NCBI RefSeq assembly: GCF_032854445.1 | Contig: NC_088304.1 | Location: 14,583,704-14,647,703, forward strand | From: Liolophura sinensis | Lineage: Eukaryota > Mollusca > Polyplacophora > Chitonida > Chitonidae | Reading direction: 5' to 3' | Length of the DNA: 64,000 bases | Part shown: positions 59,301-63,694 of the stretch, one piece after another | How positions within the stretch are numbered: the stretch's first letter is position 1 | Layout: each line of letters opens with the position of its first letter | Translations under genes and position numbers: made by a program | The notes under the pieces: generated by a model | What the model saw: only the letters and a program-made list of their open reading frames with translations | Database searches by the model: none | What the model was told of the DNA's origin: nothing

Positions 59301-62264
59301 CCTTGCATTGGTCACATTTCCATATACAGTACTGTACATATACACACAAAGGTACACAATTAAATTACCAGTAAATTGTTTCAACATCAAAGGGGTAACC
59401 TTTCAAACAAAAACCAATGAGCACTCAATCTGGGAACAAATAAATACAAGTGCAGTGTAATAATTAAGTGCCAAAAAGCATTTTGCAGGAAACGTCAAGT
59501 GGGTATCCAGTCAGGAGCACATGGTCTGTTGTCCACTCCAGTTTTTAGATAACATTACCAGATGGCGTGGATCACCCTTCAAGAGAAGAAACTTCAACTC
59601 AACATTATCGACATCAAAGGCTATTTTTGGGTTCTTCACAAACAGTCTCTGATGAAAGGACGCTCAGCATGTACAAGTACTTAAACATCATTTCCTGCGC
59701 AGTTCTCAAAGCAATACGGTCTGTTTGCATTTACATGCTCACTATCATGATGTTCATTTGACTATGCCTGTGCTTGTAATCAATCGACACAAGCATGCAA
59801 AAGAACGTAAAATTGTGATCTGGATGATAATAATCTACATGTATATATTTCATTTATTTCACTGTTATTTAATGTTATTTATTTATCTGATTGGTGTCTT
59901 ATGTTGTACTCAAGAATATAGTGGGAGGAAACCCACGACCATCCGCAGGTTTGTTGACAGATCCAATATTATTTAATGTCATACATGTATTTTTTTTTTT
60001 TTGCTTTTATGACAGGGTTAAGTTTTATGGGTGGAGGAAACTGGAGTGCCCAAGTTACCAAATCACCCCAAATCAAGTTTTCCACCATTTGTTTGACATG
60101 TAAAGATGTATGCACACCAAATTAGTGGAAGACAAGTGGTCTTCCAACGAAACCTTAGTTAGCACAAAAATCCACTCTAGAGTCACTGACTGTTTATATC
60201 ATCACTAAGGCCCAACACTGGAAATCTACAAATCCTCTGTTTCTAGCCGGGTTTGAACCCACAACTGGTGTGTCAAGATGGCAAGAACCTTAAATATACC
60301 ACCAGCACCCCAGACACATTCATGTAAGCATTTAAATCTGCATGTATATAGTGTACATGTGCACACTATTAAATGAAATATGAAATGTATACCAGATTGC
60401 ACTGAGCACCTATGGATTTTCTAACATGCTCCCGTCAGAGATCACTCCAGCTTTTGATTTAAGGAAACTCCAAGTCAGGCAGCAACCTGTACATGTGCAT
60501 GTATATAGAACAACTATCTGCACCAAGTTTCAGTCAATTTTCAGTACTGAATTAAAAAATTAGTGTTCCTTTAATTTCTCAACAATTTTGCATACGGGAA
60601 TGTAATTTTCAATGCAATTTATGCACACTTTTTTTGGAGATAAAACTACATTGGCTGGGTTGGCCAATTTCAGAGCTTCACAAAAAGTGTATTTTATCAC
60701 ATGGCACAGAATAATGCTTTCAGAATATGCTCTAATAAACACGTTGAAAACATGAGAAAAGGTTGAAAAACTACAGTAAACGTGAACAAAAATTAATCAT
60801 GTTACCTACTTATTTAAATCAGTTTCTGAATGACATCCACCAGTCTGAATCATGGTGGAGACAGCTGAAACAGCCCATTGTCAACAGCTATATATTGCCA
60901 CCTAGCATGCCAACGCACCACTACCAATGATGGCAAGGGAATCTACATGTAAAAACTCCATACCCACTGCTACTGATTTTACAAATATAGAAAAAAATAG
61001 TTCAATATTAAAACCCTTTGAAGACTTCTTTTATGAGAATGAAAAACTGGTGATATGTTCCATTAATAAGCCCAATATGCATTTATACACATGTACGGGG
61101 AGTGCTTTAATGCATTAAGTACAGGTGTACTTGTAGCATCCATCTATTTAGGGTTGATGCTAATTGGTTTGGCAAATGGCAGAAAAGAGCACTGACCTGT
61201 ACAGCAATTAACACCCTGGGCAGGTGTGGCAGTATGTGTCATGTCTGTGGTGCAGGTGTTGATAAATCTACACATACATGTATGTTTGAATTGTATGTTA
61301 CCTAAAGATTGACCTGCAGTTTACACACAAGGTAAGGCCTTAAAATGACACTTCAGATCGAAACATCTTAAAAAAACATAAAACACAGATTTGGTAGCCA
61401 GCAACCTGCGGATGGTTGTGGGTTTCGTCCGGGCTCTGCCTGGTTTCCTCCCATCATAATGCTGGCCGCCGTCATATAAGTGAATATTCTTGAGTAATGC
61501 GTAAAACACCAATCAAATAAATGAATAAATTTACGTAAGGTTCCAGCTCGTTGTGAAAACACTGCTCTAGAGAACTTATTGCACCTGCGTACATGTTACG
61601 CGCTTGAAACTGAGCTACATGTACCTCGATCGATTACAGGCACAAAATTCTCAGCTCACATGGGCAACAGGCAGGAGGGGGTCTACTCCTAGTTATCACC
61701 CCTGTCCTTTGGGGACGAGACATTATGCACACACGTGATGGTGCAGTTTTAAATAGCAAAATTACAATGTGAAATCTGAACACATCATACATCTATTTCC
61801 TATGAAATAATTAATTACAAGAGCCTCTTGCATACCTGTACTTGACTGAGTTTGTATTTATAACAAAAAAATGAAGCTTTGGACATGAAAGTAGATGTAT
61901 GTACATGTATAAGCGATTTATGTACAATCGGTACATTTTATATTATGGGGGGGGGGGGGGGGGGGGGATGACCGATTCTAAAAATTTACAGAAATCCCAA
62001 ATACTTCTGTTTCATATTTGTACAAGAGTATGTATACCGGCAGACCATTTTTTTCAGCATAAGCACATCACTACATAAAAGATGTATGGGTTTCAAAATT
62101 GGCCTATGCTGGAGAAAACATGACAAAAACAGCAACCAAATTCCTAGTTACAACTGTGTATTAAAACAGAAACAGGGGCACTGTACCTGTATCATGTATA
62201 ACTGAGCGATGCGATACTCATCCACGCTCATGGGCAGCGCAATGCGATATTCCTTGATCAGCAT
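20013..62264 (-). CDS. PITPNM: Membrane-associated phosphatidylinositol transfer protein (Nir/RdgB family), whole gene span
   Basis: In this family the protein moves phosphatidylinositol and phosphatidic acid between ER and plasma membrane and supports phosphoinositide signalling. Seen: 21 coding exons with GT-AG borders and agreeing phases, 4014 nt in total, 1337 aa. Approximate order: PITP domain 1-260 ([31 protein letters not shown]), FFAT motif EFFDAQE at 380-386, linker, DDHD region 750-935 ([28 protein letters not shown]), LNS2 about 1016-1235 ([23 protein letters not shown]), basic Ser/Thr tail. Length fits long vertebrate members, which carry all four modules; the short Nir1 form lacks PITP. 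Oddities: the exon 7 donor is tandemly repeated with 26-aa units, and exon 11 has three apparent frame breaks. SINEs and minisatellites fill the introns but none interrupts an exon other than exon 7. Family identity is near certain; the invertebrate gene is probably a single rdgB-type orthologue, so no vertebrate paralogue number is given. Confidence 0.95.
21041..21165 (+). repeat. Unnamed dispersed repeat, copy 1
   Basis: CCTTATAAGGTGGATGAATC, CAATCAAGAGAAAG and TTTTAGGTGAAATACAG; matches the reverse complement of 44705-44860. Confidence 0.65.
21599..21727 (-). CDS. PITPNM: PITPNM exon 20 (LNS2 domain)
   Basis: Translates [20 protein letters not shown] and [20 protein letters not shown], matching the AAYGSTKD and IYIVGRPTKK blocks. 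Acceptor TTCTCACCAG, donor GTGAGT, phase 0 at both ends. Intron 19 upstream (21728-22967) has one SINE 3' fragment; the rest is AT-rich. Confidence 0.95.
22594..22703 (+). mobile_element. SINE 3' part, intron 19
   Basis: CTCGGTTTCCTCCCACCATA, GTATAAGGGAAATATTC, tail AATAAATAAATT. Confidence 0.85.
22968..23151 (-). CDS. PITPNM: PITPNM exon 19 (LNS2 domain)
   Basis: Translates [20 protein letters not shown], then [20 protein letters not shown] and [10 protein letters not shown], nearly colinear with family LNS2. Acceptor ATTTGAGCAG, donor GTGAGT. Enters phase 2, leaves phase 0. The 5' part of this exon with its acceptor is copied five times upstream (23160-23830), so correct splicing must skip those copies. 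Confidence 0.96.
23160..23830 (-). repeat. Five tandem 131-bp copies of the exon 19 acceptor and 5' end
   Basis: Acceptor positions recur at 23284, 23415, 23546, 23677 and 23808, plus the genuine one at 23151. Each unit holds a (CA)n tract, the GAGCAG acceptor and about 83 nt of exon 19, then intron-like sequence instead of the rest of the exon. Copies are nearly identical. Each partial exon would meet a stop (TGA, or TGG ATG TAG) just after the copied part. Confidence 0.95.
23874..23972. mobile_element. 100-bp MITE with 18-bp inverted ends
   Basis: Left GGGCCCCATTTCACAAAGC and right GCTTTGTGAAACGAGGCC are near-perfect reverse complements. It sits right beside the exon 19 acceptor array in intron 18. 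Confidence 0.75.
24046..24195 (-). CDS. PITPNM: PITPNM exon 18 (LNS2 domain)
   Basis: Translates [15 protein letters not shown], then [20 protein letters not shown] and [10 protein letters not shown]. The SIDGS motif stands where lipin phosphatases have DxDGT; loss of the first Asp fits the known non-catalytic, phosphatidic-acid-binding LNS2 of this family. Acceptor TTTGTAG, donor GTGGGT. Phase 2 at both ends. Intron 17 (24196-24556) is plain AT-rich sequence. Confidence 0.95.
24557..24705 (-). CDS. PITPNM: PITPNM exon 17
   Basis: Translates [20 protein letters not shown], then [20 protein letters not shown] and LIVR, the beta-sandwich lead-in to LNS2. Acceptor TTATTTCAG, donor GTAATT. Enters phase 0, leaves phase 2. 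Intron 16 (24706-25511) contains two truncated plus-strand SINEs (24750-24950 and 25322-25488). Confidence 0.95.
24750..24950 (+). mobile_element. SINE lacking box A, intron 16
   Basis: Starts at GTCGCTGTGAGTTCAAG and runs to a 20-base A tail. Confidence 0.9.
25322..25488 (+). mobile_element. SINE 3' two-thirds, intron 16
   Basis: CTTCCCCTCCGGCTGTACGT through CACCAATCAAATAAATAAAT. Confidence 0.88.
25512..25628 (-). CDS. PITPNM: PITPNM exon 16
   Basis: Translates [20 protein letters not shown] and [15 protein letters not shown]; the [20 protein letters not shown] block is a family hallmark. Acceptor GCATGTAG, donor GTGAGC, phase 0 at both ends. Intron 15 (25629-26324) is AT-rich with no feature I can name. 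Confidence 0.95.
26325..26450 (-). CDS. PITPNM: PITPNM exon 15
   Basis: Translates [20 protein letters not shown] and [20 protein letters not shown], matching the family FxPSKPREKWxRKRT block between DDHD and LNS2. Acceptor CCTTACAG, donor GTAAGA, phase 0 at both ends. Intron 14 upstream (26451-27250) holds the exon 14 donor array and an old dispersed repeat (26540-26760). Confidence 0.94.
26765..27250 (-). repeat. Tandem 71/72-bp copies of exon 14 3' end and donor
   Basis: Donor-equivalent sites at 26821, 26892, 26964, 27035, 27106 and 27178 follow the genuine one at 27250. Each unit carries the CTTCTGGGAG, GATGTGGCTGCC and CTCAGACAG|GTGAGA words of the exon. A mix of 71 and 72 bp shifts the frame between units, so read-through is not coding. 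Confidence 0.95.
27251..27399 (-). CDS. PITPNM: PITPNM exon 14 (end of DDHD domain)
   Basis: Translates [20 protein letters not shown] and [19 protein letters not shown], containing the His and last Asp of DDHD. Acceptor TTTGTTGTAG, donor CAG|GTGAGA. Enters phase 1, leaves phase 0. Its last 50 bases with the donor are repeated six more times downstream. Intron 13 upstream holds the 37-bp array and an old dispersed repeat (about 28070-28310). Confidence 0.94.
28335..28794 (-). repeat. 37-bp array starting at the exon 13 donor
   Basis: About 11 units of GTAAGCTTGGATG followed by TCATGTAAGATATGACTTATG-like sequence on the minus strand. The first unit begins exactly at the GTGAGC donor of exon 13, and later units present GTAAGC, a closer match to the donor consensus. 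Confidence 0.85.
28795..28953 (-). CDS. PITPNM: PITPNM exon 13 (linker)
   Basis: Translates [11 protein letters not shown], a Ser/Asn/Arg-rich stretch and [18 protein letters not shown]; the ISQVSG core is recognisable in the family. Acceptor TTATTGTAG, donor GTGAGC. Phase 1 at both ends. Intron 12 (28954-29400) contains a second-type SINE. Immediately after the donor a 37-bp array begins. Confidence 0.93.
29015..29342 (-). mobile_element. Second SINE-like family, copy 1
   Basis: On the minus strand it begins with a tRNA-like head (TTGGTCTAGTGGTTAGCGTG, then AGGATCAAACGCAGG as box B) and ends with CTTAAGTACATCC and a TTTATT-type tail. Shares CTGTTTCCTTGCTCTA and ACATGACGCCCCACC with 62880-63160. 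Confidence 0.7.
29401..29571 (-). CDS. PITPNM: PITPNM exon 12 (DDHD domain)
   Basis: Translates [20 protein letters not shown], then ARLEPLL and [17 protein letters not shown]. It contains the second Asp of the DDHD pattern (HSRDP). Acceptor CCCTTACAG, donor GTAAGT, phase 1 at both ends. Intron 11 (29572-31037) holds two truncated plus-strand SINEs and an A-run. Confidence 0.95.
   Translation of the reverse strand: MHRCVQPVTRFTTSFTPGTPWLPASNRSSMRNSNTCLLLRCPAIISSPWGTENPSM
29943..30110 (+). mobile_element. SINE 3' two-thirds, intron 11
   Basis: CTCTTTGCCCGTATGTG through ACCAAAACAATCAAATAAAT. Confidence 0.87.
30657..30775 (+). mobile_element. SINE 3' half, intron 11
   Basis: GGCTGTGGGTTTCCCCGGGC through CACCAATCAAATAAATATAT. 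Confidence 0.87.
31038..31506 (-). CDS. PITPNM: PITPNM exon 11 (linker and start of DDHD), frame interrupted
   Basis: Opens [18 protein letters not shown], a GxSxG-like strand (here DSTGA), then a Ser-rich linker. The frame breaks near 31342: SADSN meets a stop, while the next frame continues [16 protein letters not shown] to about 31125. The start frame returns for [20 protein letters not shown], which matches the family FDVSDFF block. Three single-base losses, one near T-runs at 31108, would explain this. End chosen at CATG|GTGAAG for phase 1 agreement with exon 12; a GTACGT donor 17 bases downstream does not fit phase. Intron 10 upstream is 3.6 kb, largely two 27-bp satellites. Confidence 0.8.
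31922..33868. repeat. 27-bp satellite, about 72 copies
   Basis: Unit TGACCACAGTTTGACAGTGA plus TCATCAC, with a palindromic core (AGTGATCACT in some variants). Sits in intron 10, about 415 bp before exon 11. Because 27 is a multiple of 3, it produces long open frames on both strands (SDDHCQTVV or IITDHSLTV repeats) that I do not regard as genes. Blocks of several units recur, including 26-bp variants near 32544, 33029 and 33140. Confidence 0.95.
33960..34555. repeat. 27-bp satellite, about 22 copies (different unit)
   Basis: Unit CAGTTTTATATGTTAGGTCA plus CACCATA, unrelated in sequence to the neighbouring 27-bp array but with the same period; only about 90 bp separates them. In intron 10. Confidence 0.93.
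35075..35297 (-). CDS. PITPNM: PITPNM exon 10
   Basis: Translates [10 protein letters not shown], then [20 protein letters not shown] and [20 protein letters not shown], ending GFMGQ. This fits the family segment before the VCLIGD-type strand. Acceptor CATTCTCCAG, donor GTGGGT. Enters phase 2, leaves phase 0. Intron 9 (35298-36561) holds a full-length SINE with a 12-bp target duplication. Confidence 0.93.
36019..36267 (-). mobile_element. Full-length SINE, intron 9
   Basis: Tail on the left, head on the right. Perfect 12-bp target duplication TGAATGAAAAGT (36007-36018 and 36268-36279). A small body deletion after GGTGTTTTA removes the usual CGCCGTACTC. Confidence 0.92.
36562..36736 (-). CDS. 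PITPNM: PITPNM exon 9
   Basis: Translates [20 protein letters not shown] and [20 protein letters not shown], then MDVLRLLF, matching the family segment that ends VPCP. Acceptor TTCACAG, donor GTAAAA. Enters phase 1, leaves phase 2. Intron 8 (36737-37581) holds an old dispersed-repeat remnant around 37050-37320. Confidence 0.93.
37582..37734 (-). CDS. PITPNM: PITPNM exon 8
   Basis: Translates [19 protein letters not shown], a Ser/Pro linker, and ends [13 protein letters not shown], which matches the VLHGG strand that opens the region before DDHD in the family. Acceptor TTTACAG, donor GTAAAT. Phase 1 at both ends. Intron 7 between here and the repeat array is about 360 bp of plain AT-rich DNA containing an imperfect direct duplication (about 37865-37940 and 37960-38062). 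Confidence 0.93.
38091..39990 (-). repeat. 78-bp coding minisatellite, 24 units, each with a splice donor
   Basis: Unit encodes [20 protein letters not shown] followed by QHTGRL (26 aa). 24 units, then a partial unit. 22 of the 24 keep GT at the donor position (GTAGGC, GTATGC, GTGTGC or GTGGGC); two read CAGATG instead and have lost it. One unit lacks 6 bp (the DE codons). Recurrent variants (CSPP/CAPP, NSSG/ISSG, HTDVL) are spaced in blocks, for example repeated trios, suggesting multi-unit duplications. Confidence 0.95.
38131..40058 (-). CDS. PITPNM: PITPNM exon 7, read-through form ending in the array (alternative)
   Basis: If no repeated donor is used, the frame stays open through 23 units and stops at TAA (38131-38133) inside unit 24. 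With exons 1-6 this predicts 1027 aa: PITP domain, canonical FFAT, then about 24 FFAT-like repeats, without DDHD or LNS2. All units are 78 bp except one that lost 6 bp, so frame is kept throughout, which is unlikely for neutral noncoding DNA of this length but also follows automatically from a homogenised 78-bp unit. Inferred only; no transcript evidence. Confidence 0.35.
39912..40058 (-). CDS. PITPNM: PITPNM exon 7, minimal form, first unit of the 26-aa repeat
   Basis: Acceptor TTGTTACAG at 40059. Translates [20 protein letters not shown] then [20 protein letters not shown] and ends PPQHT at a CAG|GTAGGC donor (39912/39911). Joining to exon 8 gives PPQHTEQSF in frame. The last 26 codons are the first unit of an uninterrupted 24-unit array running to about 38091, so the true 3' border may be any of the repeated donors. 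Intron 6 upstream (40059-41101) holds a SINE and no other gene. Confidence 0.85.
40183..40368 (-). mobile_element. SINE, internally deleted, intron 6
   Basis: Tail, GGTATTTTACACCGTACTCA, then jumps from GGAAACCGGGTAGA to CCTTCCCATGTACGG, losing about 50 bp; ends in the box B part. Confidence 0.86.
41102..41194 (-). CDS. PITPNM: PITPNM exon 6 (FFAT motif)
   Basis: Short exon ending [12 protein letters not shown]. With the E supplied by exon 7 this gives EFFDAQE, a perfect canonical FFAT core with an acidic upstream flank, the VAP docking site known in Nir2/Nir3/RdgB. Acceptor TTTACAG, donor GTTTGA (weak). Phase 1 at both ends. Intron 5 upstream (41195-44106) is mostly tandem repeats plus a MITE. 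Confidence 0.93.
41240..42540. repeat. About 13 copies of a 92-104-bp tandem repeat
   Basis: Units contain CTGTAGCTGTAGGTACTGTA, ATTTATGTACACATGCAGTC, CATGTCTCTGTT and GGGCCATGAGAG. Two length classes differ by a CTTACAGCTGTAG insertion and by a shortened CATACACATG segment; these alternate in a higher-order pattern. In intron 5, starting about 45 bp from exon 6. Open frames inside are repeat artefacts. Confidence 0.93.
42576..42755. mobile_element. MITE-like element, copy 1
   Basis: Ends are inverted repeats: CCAACCTTTTCAACC on the left and GGTTGAAAAGGTTGAGG on the right. Interior words ATTTCTCTACACCC and GAATGTTTCAAAATATTGG are shared with the copy at 63695. No coding capacity. Confidence 0.8.
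43095..43545. repeat. 21-bp minisatellite, about 21 copies
   Basis: Unit GGAGAACCAGTCAGTACTAA with small variants (CCATCCTTCA at the left end). Multiple of 3, so an ENQSVLK-type frame appears; intronic (intron 5), not called as coding. Confidence 0.9.
43660..43757. repeat. 23-bp palindromic repeat, about 4 copies
   Basis: Unit ATTTACGTTGTGTAAATACA plus GTT. GTATTTAC and GTAAATAC within the array are reverse complements, so each unit can form a hairpin with a GTTGT loop. Confidence 0.85.
44107..44520 (-). CDS. PITPNM: PITPNM exon 5 (end of PITP domain and Ser-rich linker)
   Basis: Begins [20 protein letters not shown], the C-terminal helix of the PITP domain, then KMAAANG and an acidic, Ser-rich linker ending SKQSLNG. 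The largest regular exon (414 nt), phase 1 at both ends, acceptor TTTTACCAG, donor GTGAGT. The linker is expected to be disordered. Intron 4 upstream (44521-48878) carries three minus-strand SINEs and an unnamed dispersed repeat. Confidence 0.95.
44705..44860 (-). repeat. Unnamed dispersed repeat, copy 2
   Basis: CTGTATTTCACCTAAAGCTT, CACTTTGCTTGATTCTG and CCTTATAGGATGA, the inverse of copy 1. Confidence 0.65.
45280..45335. repeat. 15-bp direct repeat, 4 copies
   Basis: Repeated ATCTAAACATCTGGA words in intron 4. Confidence 0.85.
45408..45672 (-). mobile_element. Full-length SINE, intron 4
   Basis: Intact head and body; perfect 11-bp target duplication GACAGACTTAT (45397-45407 and 45673-45683). 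High similarity to the family consensus, so probably a young insertion. Confidence 0.93.
46258..46470 (-). mobile_element. SINE lacking box A, intron 4
   Basis: Tail TTTATTTACCTATTTATTTG; body intact; ends at GACCGCATTGG. Confidence 0.88.
46594..46876 (-). mobile_element. SINE, full length but diverged, intron 4
   Basis: Long T tail, GGCGGCCTGAGTATTATGGT, head ending GGCTAACCAACTTGGCCAC. Confidence 0.85.
48879..49112 (-). CDS. PITPNM: PITPNM exon 4 (PITP domain)
   Basis: Translates [29 protein letters not shown] and [20 protein letters not shown], a diagnostic PITP stretch. Acceptor TTTCAG, donor GTGAGT, phase 1 at both ends. Intron 3 upstream (49113-51823) contains the 41-bp minisatellite beginning only about 80 bp from the acceptor, plus one truncated SINE. 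Confidence 0.96.
49193..50655. repeat. 41-bp minisatellite, about 35 copies
   Basis: Unit GTGTCAAGATCCAACACTTC followed by ACACTGCTTCCAATACCCAG and A. Variant words (TCAAGACCCAAC, AGATTGC, GTTATGATCC) form repeated multi-unit blocks. In intron 3, ending about 80 bp from the exon 4 acceptor. Unit length is not a multiple of 3; long frames here are artefacts. Confidence 0.95.
50934..51085 (-). mobile_element. SINE 3' half, intron 3
   Basis: (GATT)n tail then GGTGTTTTTTACGTCATACT through CAGACCTTCCCACGTAC. Confidence 0.87.
51824..52027 (-). CDS. PITPNM: PITPNM exon 3 (PITP domain)
   Basis: Translates from [20 protein letters not shown] through [16 protein letters not shown], the best conserved block of the PITP domain. 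Acceptor TTCCTAG, donor GTAAGA. Both ends phase 1. Intron 2 (52028-52439) is about 410 bp, AT-rich, with a T-run and no repeat family I recognise. Confidence 0.96.
52440..52572 (-). CDS. PITPNM: PITPNM exon 2 (PITP domain)
   Basis: Translates [20 protein letters not shown] and continues through [20 protein letters not shown], the lipid-pocket strands of the PITP fold. Acceptor GTTAACAG at 52573, donor GTTGGT at 52439. Enters phase 0, leaves phase 1. The 9.6-kb intron 1 upstream (52573-62186) holds several SINE pieces, a nested SINE, a 22-bp minisatellite, a MITE and a poly-G tract. Confidence 0.95.
54170..54315 (-). mobile_element. SINE, internally deleted, intron 1
   Basis: TTTATTTGATTGGTGTTTTA through GGACAGAGCCTGGA then CCTTCCCACGTACAG and GAAGCCAGCA. 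Confidence 0.85.
55005..55490 (-). mobile_element. Host SINE interrupted by 55073-55325
   Basis: The tail part (GATATATGTATTTATTTTAT then TTGGTGTTTTACACCG) lies left of the insertion; body and part of the head (ACCGTCCGCAGG-like, CATGAGCTGAACTTGAACTC) lie right. Confidence 0.85.
55073..55325 (+). mobile_element. SINE inserted inside another SINE
   Basis: A near-full-length plus-strand copy splits a minus-strand copy (55005-55072 and 55326-55490). An imperfect 12-bp duplication flanks it: ATACAACGGCGG and ATAGAACGTCGG. Confidence 0.9.
56079..56489 (-). other. Unexplained 136-codon open frame in intron 1
   Basis: An open frame of 411 nt in locally GC-richer DNA, with a restriction-site-like cluster (CCCGGGATGATTTCTGGCGC on plus). 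Not similar to any family I recognise. No clear splice sites tie it to the gene. It may be chance, an alternative 5' exon or part of a regulatory island. Confidence 0.15.
56620..56665 (+). promoter_or_regulatory. Possible TATA-type core promoter
   Basis: CAGCTGATATATAAGCC with an E-box directly before a TATATAA word, beside the GC-richer block at 56080-56500. No gene on this strand supports it. Confidence 0.12.
56876..57128. repeat. 21-23-bp minisatellite in intron 1
   Basis: About 11 copies of ATCACAAGAGGAAACCCTAT with small changes (GGAGAC, AGGGAACT). Intron 1. Confidence 0.9.
57576..57845 (-). mobile_element. Full-length SINE, intron 1
   Basis: Intact, with 10-bp target duplication TGGGAATATG (57566-57575 and 57846-57855). 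Confidence 0.93.
58794..58943. mobile_element. 150-bp MITE with roughly 26-bp terminal inverted repeats
   Basis: Left end GGGCCCAGTTGTTCAAAAGT then GTATTA; the right end read in reverse is GGGGTCAGTTGTTCAGAAGT then GTATTA. No frame. A partial relative begins near 58474 (GGCTCGGTTGTTCAAAACTG). Confidence 0.8.
58960..59060 (-). repeat. Unnamed dispersed repeat, copy 3
   Basis: TTTTTTTCAAGTGACACATT, TTGCTTGATTCTGGATGA and CCTTATAGGGCC; same orientation as copy 2. Confidence 0.6.
59170..59290. repeat. 30-bp repeat rich in ACATGTACATGTACACG
   Basis: Four imperfect copies of ACATGTACATGTACACGTAA with AAACCCA-like spacers, in intron 1. ACATGT is self-complementary, so the run is cruciform-prone. 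Confidence 0.8.
59876..59965 (-). mobile_element. SINE fragment, intron 1
   Basis: TTTATTTATCTGATTGGTGT, TACTCAAGAATA, then GTGGGAGGAAACCCACGACC; the middle is deleted. Confidence 0.75.
60000..60290. repeat. Old dispersed repeat with box B-like end
   Basis: GGGTGGAGGAAACTGGAGTG, GACAAGTGGTCTTCC and GGGTTTGAACCCACAAC. Related pieces at about 26540-26760, 28070-28310, 37050-37320 and 21330-21490 share the GGAGTGCC, AAGTGGTCTTC and GGTTTGAACC words. Probably decayed tRNA-derived elements. Confidence 0.55.
61398..61533 (+). mobile_element. SINE 3' half, intron 1
   Basis: CCAGCAACCTGCGGATGGTT through CAATCAAATAAATGAATAAA. Confidence 0.87.
61947..61967. repeat. Poly-G tract, 21 bases
   Basis: Uninterrupted G run on the plus strand (C on the gene strand) in intron 1, 220 bp from exon 1. 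Confidence 0.97.
62187..62264 (-). CDS. PITPNM: PITPNM coding exon 1 (start codon)
   Basis: Begins with ATG at 62264 and reads [19 protein letters not shown], the typical N terminus of class II PITPs, so this start is chosen over any upstream ATG. Ends in phase 0 at CAG before a GTACAG donor. A short 5' UTR stretch (62265-62282) follows a plausible acceptor (CTACTCACAG), so at least one noncoding exon probably lies upstream. Confidence 0.95.
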
Positions 62265-62282
62265 GATGGACGTGGATGAGAT
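62265..62282 (-). other. PITPNM: Probable 5' UTR part of exon 1
   Basis: 18 bases lie between the ATG and an AG acceptor preceded by pyrimidine-rich GCTTTCTACTCACAG. If that acceptor is used, transcription starts further upstream, possibly outside the window. An alternative is a promoter directly upstream with no splicing here; I see no clear TATA or initiator. Confidence 0.45.
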
Positions 62283-62439
62283 CTGTGAGTAGAAAGCAGC
62301 TCCTAGCTAGTCTCCCATTGTGGCCAGGCAGTCAGTTAGGGTGGGGCCATCCCCACAGTTCATCAACAACTGCATGGCCATAGTGGATCAGTATGCTTCT
62401 CATACAATTCACACCTCATCTGCAATAAAGAAAAATTAT

Positions 62440-62540
62440 TTTTTATTTATTTCATCGGAGTGTACTCAAGAATATTTCAGTTTATATAAGCCGGCAACCA
62501 GCATTATGGTGGGAGGAAACCTGTGTGTGACTGGAAAGGC
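62440..62540 (-). mobile_element. SINE 3' fragment upstream of exon 1
   Basis: TTTATTTATTTCATCGGAGT, ACTCAAGAATATTTCAG and CAGCATTATGGTGGGAGGAA. Confidence 0.78.
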
Positions 62541-62879
62541 TGACAGCATGAAAGATGTACATGAAGGTACTGTATTGTACATTACGGTGACCATCCGTGC
62601 TTGTGTACTAGGAATGTGATGGTAATAGGTATTTATAAAATGAAGTTTTTAGGATTAATTAACTGATTAGTTAAGGCTGATGTATCAGTAAATCGCTCCA
62701 GAGACATCATTGCTTTCACGGCAGATCAAAGGAAGACAACCTGGTTAATGGACGCATATACATGTACATATGGCATTGGCTGCAGCTAGGATACAAGAAT
62801 CCTCACATGACTGATGCTGTCCATGAAACCTGGAATCTGATGCGGGATAAATGTACAGCATGTACATGTATGTCATTCA

Positions 62880-63160
62880 GTGAGTTTATATATACTGTGT
62901 CTTCTTATGGCAGGGCCAAAAGTCCAAAGGGCTGCCGCCACGGAAGAATCATGCCGAAGACACCAGACATGACACCCCACCCACTCAAATTAAACTGGTG
63001 CTAGGACAATCCAGTCCTGTTTCCTTGCTCTACCCTCTCAATAGTGAGTGCCTAGTGACGCATGGTACATGTATATACATGTATGACCAGATCTGCGTTT
63101 CATCCCAGGTCTCCCAACGTCGAGGTAGATACACTGACCGCTAGGCCAACGGAGCACCCC
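62880..63160 (-). mobile_element. Second SINE-like family, copy 2
   Basis: Minus-strand head TTGGCCTAGCGGTCAGTGTA; shares ACATGACACCCCACC and CAGTCCTGTTTCCTTGCTCT with copy 1. A related piece lies near 40455-40620 and an older one near 7735-8035. Confidence 0.68.
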
Positions 63161-63507
63161 AAGGCATATTACATATATGCATAAATGTATACACATAAAT
63201 CACATGGGTTAAATGTTGCTTTCAATATTACTGTATTTTGGTCATATCACAGCAATGTCTCCGTCTAGTAGGCTAGACACAATCTGAACGCCAACAAATT
63301 TTACAGTGCTGCCTCATTGGAATGTCATGCCAAAGACACCAAACAAGGCGCCTTAACGAGTAACATTACAGCGACACCAAGTCAGCAGGTAAATGTCATG
63401 ACTTTACATCTGGAATAGTTACATGTACATGAACACAGCTGCAAGAACAAATGTAAGTACAGTCTGTATAGTCCACTCTCAATGGAGAGTATAAAACTAT
63501 TATCTTA

Positions 63508-63682
63508 TAGAGGCCTCCATGGCCTAGTTGTTAGCGTGCTTAAGTGTAGCGCAATGCCTCAGGAGCCTGTGAGTTCAAGTCCAGCTCATGCTGGTTTCCC
63601 CTGGGCTACACTCAGTTTCCTCCCACCATAATCCGATAACGTTGGCCGCTGTTGCGTCAGTGAAATATTCTAAAAACAATAA
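63508..63682 (+). mobile_element. SINE, shortened variant
   Basis: Head AGGCCTCCATGGCCTAGTTG, box B GAGTTCAAGTCCAGC, but the central CTTCCTCTCCGGCC to GGGTTTCC part is missing. Confidence 0.82.
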
Positions 63683-63694
63683 ATGTATAGTGTA

